The notes under the pieces were generated by a model. The model did no database searches. It saw only the letters and a program-made list of their open reading frames with translations, and was not told the DNA's origin. The position numbers and the translations under genes are program-made. Below are positions 13,001-28,000 of a stretch of DNA of 64,000 nucleotides, piece by piece. Source of the DNA: Owenia fusiformis (taxonomy: Eukaryota; Annelida; Polychaeta; Sabellida; Oweniidae); contig CAIIXF020000006.1 of assembly GCA_903813345.2 (NCBI GenBank), forward strand, positions 34,199,524-34,263,523, given 5' to 3'. The first letter of the stretch is position 1, and each line of letters begins with the position of its first letter.

Positions 13001-16000
13001 AATTATCATTTGGCATAAGCGTGTCTGATTTTGGCATACTCATGTCGCATTCTGGCATAATCGTTCATATCATAAGGAAAAGCAAGTTTGCTTCCACACA
13101 AGGTACTTGTTCCTTGTCTTGAATGTTATTGTACCCATGTAATCGTGTATCTTAAGAAGTATGATGGGATGTGTCGGGCTCGTTCCAGACATTATGTAAA
13201 CAATCTTCTCACAGAATCTCTTCCACATTGCATTCCAAAGGAGGTTGATTTATGCAATGTAATTCTTAGTAGTTTGTGTGTAATCTATTTGGGAAACCTT
13301 CTACAGAAGTGGGAAAGTACCTCTTGTGGAATTCGGCTGTAAATGGTGAGGCAAAACGTCTTGAGAAACAGAATCTATTACCTTAGAGGCAAAGCGGAGT
13401 TTGAAAGTCAATATCAGTGTAGTAGACTAAATGTCTGGGTATAAAATGTGTACAAATGAGACAGTGGGACACATAATGGACTGCGGGTTTTAGGAAAGAT
13501 AAGAGCAGGTTAGAGAGGGCAAGATAGAAAAGTAAGATGGGTTTGGAAAGTGGAGGAAAGTTTACGATCTGAAGAAATGGAATTGTGTAGAACTTTGTAC
13601 AATTGGAAATTAGAAAATAAAGTGAAGAAGAAAATTATATAAAGTCTCGGCCTTAATGTTTAGGAACTTTAGATCCGTTTACCAATAAGGGACACCAATG
13701 ACATTGATCATAAAAGACTTTAAGTAAAAATGGACATTGGTCAAGAAGAACATTGGTGGTCATTTTAAATTAACGGACACTAGCATCACCTGTAATGGAA
13801 CAATAAGTCCTGTATTAAAATAACCATTTCAATGGAATATCTCACATGAAGGGATTTGTACCGAGACAAGTCTAGCATCACCTGTAATGGAACAATAAGT
13901 CCTGTATTAAAATAACCAGTTCAATGGAATATCTCTCATGTAGGGATTTGTACTGAGACAAGTCTAGTATCACCTGTAATGGAACAATAAGTCCTGTATT
14001 AAAATAACCAGTTCAATGGAATATCTCTCATGTAGGGATTTGTACTGAGACAAGTCTAGCATCACCTGTAATGGAACAATAAGTCCTGTATTAAAATAAC
14101 CAGTTCAATGGAATATCTCTCATGTAGGGATTTGTACTGAGACAAGTCTAGAATCACCTGTAATGGAACAATAAGTCCTGTATTAAAATAACCAGTTCAA
14201 TGGAATATCTCACATGTAGGGATTTGTGCTGAGACAAGTCTAGAATCACCTGTAATGGAACAATAAGTCCTGTATTAAAATAACCAGTTCAATGGAATAT
14301 CTCACATGTAGGGATTTGTACTGAGACAAGTCTAGCATCACCTGTAATGGAACAATAAGTCCTGTATTAAAATAACCAGTTCAATGGAATATCTCACATG
14401 TAGGGATTTGTACTGAGACAAGTCTAGCATCACCTGTAATGGAACAATAAGTCCTGTATTAAAATAACCAGTTCAATGGAATATCTCACATGTAGGGATT
14501 TGTGCTGAGACAAGTCTAGAATCACCTGTAATGGAACAATAAGTCCTGTATTAAAATAACCAGTTCAATGGAATATCTCTCATGAAGGGATTTGTGCTGA
14601 GACAAGTCTAGCATCACCTGTAATGGAACAATAAGTCCTGTATTAAAATAACCAGTTCAATGGAATATCTCTCATGTAGGGATTTGTACTGAGACAAGTC
14701 TAGCATCACCTGTAATGGAACAATAAGTCCTGTATTAAAATAACCAGTTCAATGGAATATCTCTCATGTAGGGATTTGTGCTGAGACAAGTCTAGCATCA
14801 CCTGTAATGGAACAATAAGTCCTGTATTAAAATAACCAGTTCAATGGAATATCTCTCATGTAGGGATTTGTACTGAGACAAGTCTAGCATCACCTGTAAT
14901 GGAACAATAAGTCCTGTATTAAAATAACCAGTTCAATGGAATATCTCTCATGTTGGGATTTGTACTGAGACAAGTCTAGCATCACCTGTAATGGAACAAT
15001 AAGTCCTGTATTAAAATAACCAGTTCAATGGAATATCTCTCATGTAGGGATTTGTACTGAGACAAGTCTAGCATCACCTGTAATGGAACAATAAGTCCTG
15101 TATTAAAATAACCAGTTCAATGGAATATCTCTCATGTAGGGATTTGTTCCGAGACAAGTCTAGCATCACCTGTAATGGAACAATAAGTCCTGTATTAAAA
15201 TAACCAATTCAATGGAATATCTCACATGTAGGGATCTGTGCCGAGACAAATCTAGCATCACCTGTAATGGAACAATGAGTCCTGTATTAAAATAACCAGT
15301 TCAATGGAATATCTCTCATGTAGGGATTTGTGCTGAGACAAGTCTAGCATCACCTGTAATGGAACAATGAGTCCTGTATTAAAATAACCAATTCAATGGA
15401 ATATCTCACATGTAGGGATTTGTACTGAGACAAGTCTAGCATCACCTGTAATGGAACAATAAGTGCTGTATTAAAATAACCAGTTCAATGGAATATCTCA
15501 CATGTAGGGATTTGTACTGAGACAAGTCTAGCATCACCTGTAATGGAATGGAACAATAAGTCCTGTATTAAAATAACCAGTTCAATGGAATATCTCTCAT
15601 GTTGGGATTTGTACTGAGACAAGTCTAGCATCACCTGTAATGGAACAATAAGTCCTGTATTAAAATAACCAGTTCAATGGAATATCTCTCATGTAGGGAT
15701 TTGTACTGAGACAAGTCTAGCATCACCTGTAATGGAACAATAAGTCCTGTATTAAAATAACCAGTTCAATGGAATATCTCTCATGTAGGGATTTGTGCTG
15801 AGACAAGTCTAGCATCACCTGTAATGGAACAATAAGTCCTGTATTAAAATAACCAATTCAACGGAATATCTCTCATGTAGGGATTTGTGCTGAGACAAGT
15901 CTAGCATCACCTGTAATGGAACAATAAGTCCTGTATTAAAATAACCAGTTCAATGGAATATCTCACATGTAGGGATTTGTGCCGAGACAAGTCTAGCATC

Positions 16001-19000
16001 ACCTGTAATGGAACAATGAGTCCTGTATTAAAATAACCAATTCAATGGAATATCTCACATGTAGGGATTTGTGCTGAGACAAGTCTAGCATCACCTGTAA
16101 TGGAACAATGAGTCCTGTATTAAAATAACCAATTCAATGGAATATCTCACATGTAGGGATCTGTGCGGAGACAAATCTAGCATCACCTGTAATGGAACAA
16201 TGAGTCCTGTATTAAAATAACCAGTTCAATGGAATATCTCTCATGTAGGGATTTGTGCTGAGACAAGTCTAGCATCACCTGTAATGGAACAATGAGTCCT
16301 GTATTAAAATAACCAATTCAATGGAATATCTCACATGTAGGGATTTGTGCCGAGACAAGTCTAGCATCACCTGTAATGGAACAATAAGTCCTGTATTAAA
16401 ATAACCAATTCAATGGAATATCTCTCATGTAGGGATTTGTGCCGAGACAAGTCTAGCATCACCTGTAATGGAACAATAAGTCCTGTATTAAAATAACCAG
16501 TTCAATGGAATATCTCACATGTAGGGATTTGTTCCGAGACAAGTCTAGCATCACCTGTAATGGAACAATAAGTCCTGTATTAAAATAACCAATTCAATGG
16601 AATATCTCTCATGTAGGGATTTGTGCCGAGACAAGTCTAGCATCACCTGTAATGGAACAATAAGTCCTGTATTAAAATAACCAGTTCAATGGAATATCTC
16701 ACATGTAGGGATTTGTGCCGAGACAAGTCTAGCATCACCTGTAATGGAACAATGAGTCCTGTATTAAAATAACCAGTTCAATGGAATATCTCACATGTAG
16801 GGATTTGTGGGGAGACAAGTCTAGCATCACCTGTAATGGAACAATAAGTCCTGTATTAAAACAATAACCAGTTCAATGGAATATCTTTCATGTAGGGATT
16901 TGTGCTGAGACAAGTCTAGCATCACCTGTAATGGAACAATAAGTCCTGTATTAAAATAACCAGTTCAATGGAATATCTCACATGTAGGGATTTGTGCCGA
17001 GACAAGTCTAGCATCACCTGTAATGGAACAATGAGTCCTGTATTAAAATAACCAATTCAATGGAATATCTCACATGTAGGGATTTGTGCTGAGACAAGTC
17101 TAGCATCACCTGTAATGGAACAATGAGTCTTGTATTATAATAACCAATTCAATGGAATATCTCACATGTAGGGATCTGTGCGGAGACAAATCTAGCATCA
17201 CCTGTAATGGAACAATGAGTCCTGTATTAAAATAACCAGTTCAATGGAATATCTCTCATGTAGGGATTTGTGCTGAGACAAGTCTAGCATCACCTGTAAT
17301 GGAACAATGAGTCCTGTATTAAAATAACCAATTCAATGGAATATCTCACATGTAGGGATTTGTGCTGAGACAAGTCTAGCATCACCTGTAATGGAACAAT
17401 GAGTCCTGTATTAAAATAACCAATTCAATGGAATATCTCACATGTAGGGATTTGTGCCGAGACAAGTCTAGCATCACCTGTAATGGAACAATAAGTCCTG
17501 TATTAAAATAACCAATTCAATGGAATATCTCTCATGTAGGGATTTGTGCCGAGACAAGTCTAGCATCACCTGTAATGGAACAATAAGTCCTGTATTAAAA
17601 TAACCAGTTCAATGGAATATCTCACATGTAGGGATTTGTGCTGAGACAAGTCTAGCATCACCTGTAATGGAACAATAAGTCCTGTATTAAAATAACCAGT
17701 TCAATGGAATATCTCTCATGTAGGGATTTGTACTGAGACAAGTCTAGCATCACCTGTAATGGAACAATAAGCCCTGTATTAAAATAACCAGTTCAATGGA
17801 ATATCTCACATGTAGGCATTTGTGCCGAGACAAGTCTAGCATCACCTATAATGGAACAATAAGTCCTGTATTAAAATAACCAGTTCAATGGAATATCTCT
17901 CATGTAGGGATTTGTACTGAGACAAGTCTAGCATCACCTGTAATGGAACAATAAGTCCTGTAATTAAATAACCAATTCAATGGAATATCTCACATGTAGG
18001 GATCTGTGCCGAGACAAATCTAGCATCACCTGTAATGGAACAATGAGTCCTGTATTAAAATAACCAGTTCAATGAAATATCTCTCATGTAGGGATTTGTG
18101 CTGAGACAAGTCTAGCATCACCTGTAATGGAACAATGAGTCCTGTATTAAAATAACCAATTCAATGGAATATCTCACATGTAGGGATTTGTGCCGAGACA
18201 AGTCTAGCATCACCTGTAATGGAACAATAAGTCCTGTATTAAAATAACCAATTCAATGGAATATCTCTCATGTAGGGATTTGTGCCGAGACAAGTCTAGC
18301 ATCACCTGTAATGGAACAATAAGTCCTGTATTAAAATAACCAGTTCAATGGAATATCTCACATGTAGGGATTTGTGCCGAGACAAGTCTAGCATCACCTG
18401 TAATGGAACAATAAGTCCTGTATTAAAATAACCAATTCAATGGAATATCTCTCATGTAGGGATTTGTGCCGAGACAAGTCTAGCATCACCTGTAATGGAA
18501 CAATAAGTCCTGTATTAAAATAACCAGTTCAATGGAATATCTCACATGTAGGGATTTGTGCCGAGACAAGTCTAGCATCACCTGTAATGGAACAATAAGT
18601 CCTGTATTAAAATAACCAGTTCAATGGAATATCTCACATGTAGGGATTTGTGCGGAGACAAGTCTAGCATCACCTGTAATGGAACAATAAGTCCTGTATT
18701 AAAACAATAACCAGTTCAATGGAATATCTCACATGTAGGGATTTGTGCCGAGACAAGTCTAGCATCACCTGTAATGGAACAATAAGTCCTGTATTAAAAT
18801 AACCAGTTCAATGGAATATCTCACATGTAGGGATTTGTGCCGAGACAAGTCTAGCATCACCTGTAATGGAACAATAAGTCCTGTATTAAAATAACCAATT
18901 CAATGGAATATCTCTCATGTAGGGATTTGTGCCGAGACAAGTCTAGCATCACCTGTAATGGAACAATAAGTCCTGTATTAAAATAACCAGTTCAATGGAA

Positions 19001-22000
19001 TATCTCACATGTAGGGATTTGTGCTGAGACAAGTCTAGCATCACCTGTAATGGAACAATAAGTCCTGTATTAAAATAACCAGTTCAATGGAATATCTCTC
19101 ATGTAGGGATTTGTACTGAGACAAGTCTAGCATCACCTGTAATGGAACAATAAGCCCTGTATTAAAATAACCAGTTCAATGGAATATCTCACATGTAGGC
19201 ATTTGTGCCGAGACAAGTCTAGCATCACCTGTAATGGAACAATAAGTCCTGTATTAAAATAACCAGTTCAATGGAATATCTCTCATGTAGGGATTTGTAC
19301 TGAGACAAGTCTAGCATCACCTGTAATGAAACAATAAGTCCTGTATTAAAATAACCAGTTCAATGGAATATCTCACATGTAGGGATTTGTGCCGAGACAA
19401 GTCTAGCATCACCTGTAATGGAACAATAAGTCCTGTATTAAAATAACCAGTTCAATGGAATATCTCACATGTAGGGATTTGTGCGGAGACAAGTCTAGCA
19501 TCACCTGTAATGGAACAATAAGTCCTGTATTAAAACAATAACCAGTTCAATGGAATATCTCACATGTAGGGATTTGTGCCGAGACAAGTCTAGCATCACC
19601 TGTAATGGAACAATAAGTCCTGTATTAAAATAACCAGTTCAATGGAATATCTCACATGTAGGCATTTGTGCTGAGACAAGTCTAGCATCACCTGTAATGG
19701 AACAATAAGTCCTGTATTAAAATAACCAGTTCAATGGAATATCTCACATGTAGGCATTTGTGCCGAGACAAGTCTAGCATCACCTGTAATGGAACAATAA
19801 GTCCTGTATTAAAATAACCAGTTCAATGGAATATCTCTCATGTAGGGATTTGTACTGAGACAAGTCTAGCATCACCTGTAATGGAACAATAAGTCCTGTA
19901 TTAAAATAACCAGTTCAATGGAATATCTCACATGTAGGGATTTGTGCCGAGACAAGTCTAGCATCACCTGTAATGGAACAATAAGTCCTGTATTAAAATA
20001 ACCAGTTCAATGGAATATCTCACATGTAGGGATTTGTGCCGAGACAAGTCTAGCATCACCTGTAATGGAACAATAAGTCCTGTATTAAAATAACCAATTC
20101 AATGGAATATCTCACATGTAGGGATTTGTGCCGAGACAAGTCTAGCATCACCTGTAATGGAACAATAAGTCCTGTATTAAAATAACCAGTTCAATGGAAT
20201 ATCTCACATGTAGGCATTTGTGCTGAGACAAGTCTAGCATCACCTGTAATGGAACAATAAGTCCTGTATTAAAATAACCAGTTCAATGGAATATCTCTCA
20301 TGTAGGGATTTGTGCTGAGACAAGTCTAGCATCACCTGTAATGGAACAATGAGTCCTGTATTAAAATAACCAATTCAATGGAATATCTCACATGTAGGGA
20401 TTTGTGCCGAGACAAGTCTAGCATCACCTGTAATGGAACAATAAGTCCTGTATTAAAATAATAACCAGTTCAATGGAATATCTCACATGTAGGGATTTGT
20501 ACTGAGACAAGTCTAGCATCACCTGTAATGGAACAATAAGTCCTGTAATAAAATAACCAATTCAATGGAATATCTCACATGTAGGGATTTGTGCTGAGAC
20601 AAGTCTAGCATCACCTGTAATGGAACAATGAGTGCTGTATTAAAATAACCAGTTCAATGGAATATCTCTCATGTAGGGATTTGTGCTGAGACAAGTCTAG
20701 CATCACCTGTAATGGAACAATAAGTCCTGTATTAAAATAACCAGTTCAATGGAATATCTCTCATGTAGGGATTTGTGCTGAGACAAGTCTAGCATCACCT
20801 GTAATGGAACAATAAGTCCTGTATTAAAATAACCAGTTCAATGGAATATCTCACATGTAGGCATTTGTGCTGAGACAAGTCTAGCATCACCTGTAATGGA
20901 ACAATAAGTCCTGTATTAAAATAACCAGTTCAATGGAATATCTCACATGTAGGGATTTGTGCTGAGACAAGTCTAGCATCACCTGTAATGGAACAATAAG
21001 TCCTGTATTAAAATAACCAGTTCAATGGAATATCTCACATGTAGGCATTTGTGCTGAGACAAGTCTAGCATCACCTGTAATGGAACAATAAGTCCTGTAT
21101 TAAAATAACCAGTTCAATGGAATATCTCACATGTAGGGATTTGTGCCGAGACAAGTCTAGCATCACCTGTAATGGAACAATAAGTCCTGTATTAAAATAA
21201 CCAGTTCAATGGAATATCTCACATGTAGGGATTTGTGCTGAGACAAGTCTAGCATCACCTGTAATTGAACAATAAGTCCTGTATTAAAATAACCAGTTCA
21301 ATGGAATATCTCTCATGTAGGGATTTGTGCTGAGACAAGTCTAGCATCACCTGTAATGGAACAATGAGTCCTGTATTAAAATAACCAATTCAATGGAATA
21401 TCTCACATGTAGGGATTTGTGCTGAGACAAGTCTAGCATCACCTGTAATGGAACAATGAGTCCTGTATTAAAATAACCAATTCAATGGAATATCTCACAT
21501 GTAGGGATTTGTGCCGAGACAAGTCTAGCATCACCTGTAATGGAACAATAAGTCCTGTATTAAAATAACCAGTTCAATGGAATATCTCACATGTAGGGAT
21601 TTGTACTGAGACAAGTCTAGCATCACCTGTAATGGAACAATAAGTCCTGTAATAAAATAACCAATTCAATGGAATATCTCACATGTAGGGATTTGTGCCG
21701 AGACAAGTCTAGCATCACCTGTAATGGAACAATAAGTCCTGTATTAAAATAATAACCAGTTCAATTGAATATCTCTCATGTAGGCATTTGTGCTGAGACA
21801 AGTCTAGCATCACCTGTAATGGAACAATAAGTCCTGTATTAAAATAACCAGTTCAATGGAATATCTCACATGTAGGGATTTGTACTGAGACAAGTCTAGC
21901 ATCACCTGTAATGGAACAATAAGTCCTGTATTAAAATAATAACCAGTTCAATGGAATATCTCACATGTAGGGATTTGTGCGGAGACAAGTCTAGCATCAC

Positions 22001-25000
22001 CTGTAATGGAACAATAAGTCCTGTATTAAAATAATAACCAGTTCAATGGAATATCTCTCATGTAGGCATTTGTGCTGAGACAAGTCTAGCATCACCTGTA
22101 ATGGAACAATAAGTCCTGTATTAAAATAACCAATTCAATGGAATATCTCACATGTAGGGATTTGTGCTGAGACAAGTCTAGCATCACCTGTAATGGAACA
22201 ATAAGTCCTGTATTAAAATAACCAGTTCAATGGAATATCTCACATGTAGGCATTTGTGCTGAGACAAGTCTAGCATCACCTGTAATGGAACAAGAAGTCC
22301 TGTATTAAAATAACCAGTTCAATGGAATATCTCTCTGTGTATGGGGCACTCTCTATGGAATAGTCCCATTGAACTGTATGTTAATGAACCAACTCTGTAA
22401 GTAACACATGTACAAAAGGAACTTGTTTAACCATGGCAGTGGGTGTTTCATTTACTGAGTTTCTACTGTAATAGTAAATGCAAAGAGGGGGGGGGGGGGG
22501 GACTTTTCCTTTTTTTAATAGCATATTTGAATTCAGTGAAACATTTTTTACAATAAAACTTTGATATATACTCTAATGTTATTTAAATCATTTTCCATGA
22601 CTTTTCAACTTTTCTAAAAAAAAAGCTTTTGTTTTTTTTTGGCGATCACCCCCCCTGACTGAAAGCTGACTACGCTCTTGTATATTATATTTAATGAATA
22701 TAGACCGAAGAGCAGGGGCAATATTGTCAAATACACCCGCAGGGCTAGGCACAAACATTTTCTGTAAGCTTTCGAAAGCTTTTGTGCCTAGCCCTAAGGG
22801 GTGTATTTGACGATATTAAACCTGCTCTGAGGTCTATATTACGATTCGAGCATGAACTCACCAAAATGTTTCGAATATTCATTATGGTCCGCCATTACTA
22901 CGACCCAACGTTATGACATCAAACATTATACGTATTACCAGAGGTATTCTTCAAGAATTTACCCCGGGTAAAATGTTGACTTTGTTCACAATTTATAGAA
23001 TGTGTGAATACAGTCATGTTCGAATTATTTATATTTTTGTTTCCAATTTAATCAAAAATATCATTTTCCTTCATACTTCGGGCCCAGAAATTTTAATTGT
23101 AAAATATTTAGGCACATAACTGACGTAACGGTTAGCCCCTAAGGCAATACATACCTGTCGTCCAGTAAGTGACACAGGAGATTTTTCTTCCACAATCACA
23201 ACAGCAAATTCTGTGCCTTTAGGAGCTGTCTTCCAAATATCCTCATCTTTTCTGAAAATAGTTAGGTATTCCATAAATGGTACCAAAGATTACATTTTTT
23301 TACGAAAATGGCAGCTACATAATCCAGAAGGCATAACGCTATAAAATTTGAACTTAATCTGAACAGATGGACGAATGGACGGATGGCTTCTCTATATCCC
23401 TACCGGACTTCATTTGGTGGGATAATTAGACTCAAGATACACTGTAAGAATAAAACTGGGTAGAGGGTATTGATGCCATTTATTTTACCTCAACTTGCGA
23501 AGGACTGGCCATTCTGGAGGATCTTGCTTGTACTCTGTGGAGTTCTGATACCTTTCAATGAGGTCAAGTATATGTTCCCTTATGGTGTCAGCATCTGTGA
23601 ACTTCTGGTCAATTATGAATCCGTTCATGTTGGTTTTTGTGTGTGGTTTGAAATACTGAAAATAAGTGAAGAGTTAATGTATACTCAGGTAAATTCTTTC
23701 TTTAATGTAAATTTTAGTCCTTCTATGATTCACCTTTTAAACCTACATGTATGGTGAAGTTGGTAACTTCTCACCTTTTTAGAATTTTAAGTTTAAAATG
23801 TTTATATTAAATTTTCATAATCTTGAGACTTTGTGGCATAATTTAAAAATGTTAGTCCTAAGACATGCACAATATGTCAAGTGAAGTGGTTATTAATAAT
23901 AATTTTCTTTATTATTGCAGTTCAGTCCACAAAAATTCAGATAATGGTAAAATGATTATTTGTGAAAATGTTCAAGATAAAAATATGTATGTATGATTAA
24001 TTTCGGTGTGTCATGGTCATGATCTGTATACTGCGTGCATCATGAAAAATTTCCAAATTTTCTCTGCTTGAGACATCATTGCTGAAGATACAGAAGTCAC
24101 ATTTTCAAAAGTTAAAAATTAACAAAATGACAAATGCCAAAAATAAACAATCAATAATTTAATTAATTACTCAACCACTAAATCAATTACTCAGATGCGA
24201 GTAGGTAGTTACCAGTTTCGCCACCAGGTGGCTGATTCGGGGGAAATAACATGGCAGGGTATTACAAAATTCCCTTAAACTTGAATATGCATCAGTTTTA
24301 GTGGTTCACTTTTCAAATTACCCTAATGTATGTGATAGTTATACAAAATATGTCCGGTAAAAGAAAATATTATCTGCCCAACACAAAAAAAGATATTTCA
24401 CTTTTTGTAGTTTTACAACATTGGGTCTATGGGGAATCTCCCCGACCTAGAAGTCACATTTTTAAAGAAAATTAAATTTTCAAAGTTGATAAACTCTTTT
24501 CAAAACCACATTTTTAGATGTAATTTTATATGTAGATTCCAAATATGACATCAGTTTGACTGAATTGTGAATTTATTTATTATTTCTACTCGCATCTCGG
24601 ATATTGAAATTCCAGAAATATACTTGTGACTTATACTCGTTCATTTGTCTAAAGGGGATATTGATTCCATTTAAATAATTGAAGTGAAATTCAGTCAAAA
24701 CATTCTTCAGAAATACAACAATGTATCACAATATGCTGATGCCTCATTGGAAACATGATAAGTACATTTTACGCTTAATTGCACATTAAAATAAATGCTC
24801 CTCTTCATCTATTGTATCAAAATTAAACATTTATATTCAGTTTTCATAAATGATCAACTGTATAAATATTTGAAGTAAAACAGTAAAAGTACTTTACAAT
24901 AACACATCAAAAGTTATTTCTAGTTAACTATTCAACTGATATTCTATATCATGAGTTATTAAGTACATTTATTCAATAGCATTAGAACAATACATCATGA

Positions 25001-28000
25001 TACATGTCATTTTGCATGTCTCATATGAAGAGAAAAATCTATAAATGAGTAATAAAGATTAAAAATCAACAAATGGAAGTAATTTATGCATCAGTATTGT
25101 GAAATTTCTACACAATCCAAAATAAGTATGATAAAATCTGTATATTAAATGGAATACCTTTCATTCTTCAAAATAATATTTTATGTGGAAGGTGTTCCAT
25201 TTATAAAGAGATATTATACGTTAAGTTTTTATTTATTTTTTATTTATTTATTCATTTATTTATTTCCAATAGTAAGATTAGAATAATACATTTTCAAGTG
25301 GATGACACCCTCACCCCGGAATAGCCTGACAACGGTAAAGTCAGATACTGTTGTCACAAATGGCGGACATAACCGTCACTTCAATCAGATTTTCATGAAC
25401 TGTATGTTTAATAGAGCACCTAGACTAAATTTCTTTGGAACAACAATCAATCAAAGTGTTTTTATACTCATTGTACAGTTAATAATGTTCTTCCATCGAA
25501 ATAAAGTCTTTAATTTAACCGATCAAAATGAGATACGGGACAAGGGACACTGTAATTACCATATGCCGTTGTCTTTCTTAATTACTCAAATTCAGATTCC
25601 GTTGTCATTGACGATATCGAAGACGCTATATTCTGGCCCAATTTGATCGAAATTGGGATTTCATATGAAACATCATCACAAGAGCTTAATACATGCACAG
25701 AATTAGCGACGATAAAATCCCATGAAATGAGGACCAAGTGATTAAACAGTTGAAGCGACGGTTATGTCCGCCATTTGTGACAACGGTATCTGACTTTACC
25801 GTAGTCAGGCTATTCCGGTGTGACCCTACTTGGCATATTATCCACGCAGTTTGAAAAATTCTTAATTGGTAACTGAACTTTGTGTTCTTTTCTTTTGAAG
25901 TCATGCCACTTGAAAGGGTTTCCTCTCTGAGGTTTTCTACCTTAGAGATTTCGCTGTACATGTTCGTATATTTTCAAACAATATAAACAAGTTTATGCTT
26001 TATTTCAATTAAACAAATCTTTCTATGTAATTTTTCTGTTTTTTGACAAGCCAGTCTTCTGCACAGATCTAATGAATTATGAGAAATTGAGCAACAGAGG
26101 GGTTGATTCAAGGAATTGACTTAACCAAGTAACATAGTGGCATACTCAGATAAATAGACTTATTCAAAAAAATGAGAAGACTCGTCCATAATGATTGATC
26201 TAAACAGAGGGATGGGTGTCTGTCTCAATTGTGGATGTTTTGACCACAAAAATCAAACTTTCACAAATGTAGCTCTAACCAGAATCCTTTAAAGATCTAT
26301 TAACCCTTTTACTAAAACATTAATTCTTTATTCATATTCAAATAAATAAGACAAATTAAAAATATGTGCTTATACCTTGATCGTTGGGAATGCCTTGATG
26401 TCATGCTCATAGCATATTTTGGTATTGTACTCCTGGGCACAATCTACTGCAGCAATGTTTATAACACTGTGCCAACCTAAAAAATATTTGAATATAACAT
26501 ATATTAGAATGTGATGTGGAACAACATGGAAAATACCAATTTCACTCTTTTTCAACAGGATCTCAATTAGATGACAGCTTTAAAAATATTTTGGGACAGA
26601 TTTTATGTAACTAATTTAAATCTTGTGATTACCTAATACCAATTGTATTCATTCAAGTTAGATGAGTTCTAAATATAGTATTATATCCAAACATTATGCT
26701 TCTTCAGTTTGGGCAATAAATAACTAGGCCTAGTCATGGATTTGCTGAAGTGAGGATTTTCCATGTTAAAAATATGAGAATTTTAGAGAGACCATACATC
26801 AATGGAAGGGATTATCCAAAATGTAAAATAAGCAAATTTTAGGGGATATGTATCCAGACATTATTGGAAACTATGGGCTTTCAAAACACCATGATTTGGA
26901 AATAGTGATAGAAAGTTGACTACTCATTTAGGGGCTCCCAGGCCTCGCGCTTAACTTTTTTTTATCAGGTAGTTGTTTCACTACTTGGTGAATTTTCCAG
27001 GTAGCTAATTCAGAGAAGCAGGTAGTGATAATTTTGATGAGAGTTTATCTTTAGTCTTATGACCTAGCAGTGCAATAATAACATATTACATTGTAAATGG
27101 TTTAAGGCAATTTGCATACAAATTTCATTGACCGTTAAAGACTGAAGTCAACTATGATTGGTCTGCCTTCGCGCAATTGTAAAAGTTGTGATTCAGCTCG
27201 AACAAGAATTAACAAAGATCAGCTGATTGGCAAATCAATCGAAAATCTGTATATTTTCACATGGAGAGTAGTTAGTTGAGGTATTAGTGAAATTAGCTAG
27301 TTGGAGGAATTGACAAGTAGTGTTTTTGGAAAAACAGGTAGCAAATCACTACCTTAGCAATGCTAATTTCGAGGCCTGGCTCCCCAAGGAGAATGTGATG
27401 AGGCGACCTGGCCTCTAAAAATGTGACTAAATGGGACTTTGGGGTACTTAAAAACAAACAAATGTGACAAATCAATCCTTGCAAGTGACAATTTTGTACA
27501 TATTTTATTGGACTGACAAGTGTTTTGAGAGTGACAAAAATAGATAATTCATTCTGGATGTAAATTGATGCAAGTTAAGATGACTTATTCTAACCAGCAA
27601 CAGACTATAACAGACTATTTAGTGCATTAAATACTTTGACTGACTAAAATGGAACGAATCTGACAAAATATGACAAGTAAATTTTAACAGTGACAAAGTG
27701 AGAATTTTGAAGTTTTAAAAGTGACAAAAGCGACCCCACTGCCCGCTCTTTGAGAGCTCCCATTTATTTATAGCCCAAACTGTATATTAATAGTTATATA
27801 AACTCTTGTGGCTTACTTTGTTCTAGAATATGTATTTTTATGTTTCTTCATTTCCCTTTCTCACTGTCAGGTTGACATCATTCATCAATAATCTCTCAAA
27901 GAAGGTACGAAATATTTTGAGGAAAATATGTGACATTAATACACCATATACGGTATCCGCGTGAAATGTCAATGCGTTTATTTTTTCGGCGTTAGTTTTT

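Noticed and set aside
10645-22334. The 92-bp array as a CRISPR-like or coding repeat array
   Set aside because: Units are contiguous without spacers, the context is a eukaryotic intron, and 92 is not a multiple of 3, so no frame reads through. It is a minisatellite derived from an exon boundary.
22487-22500. Poly-G tract (also 58031-58047) as G-quadruplex or regulatory site
   Set aside because: Single homopolymer runs without further G-tracts nearby. Length is also prone to sequencing error.
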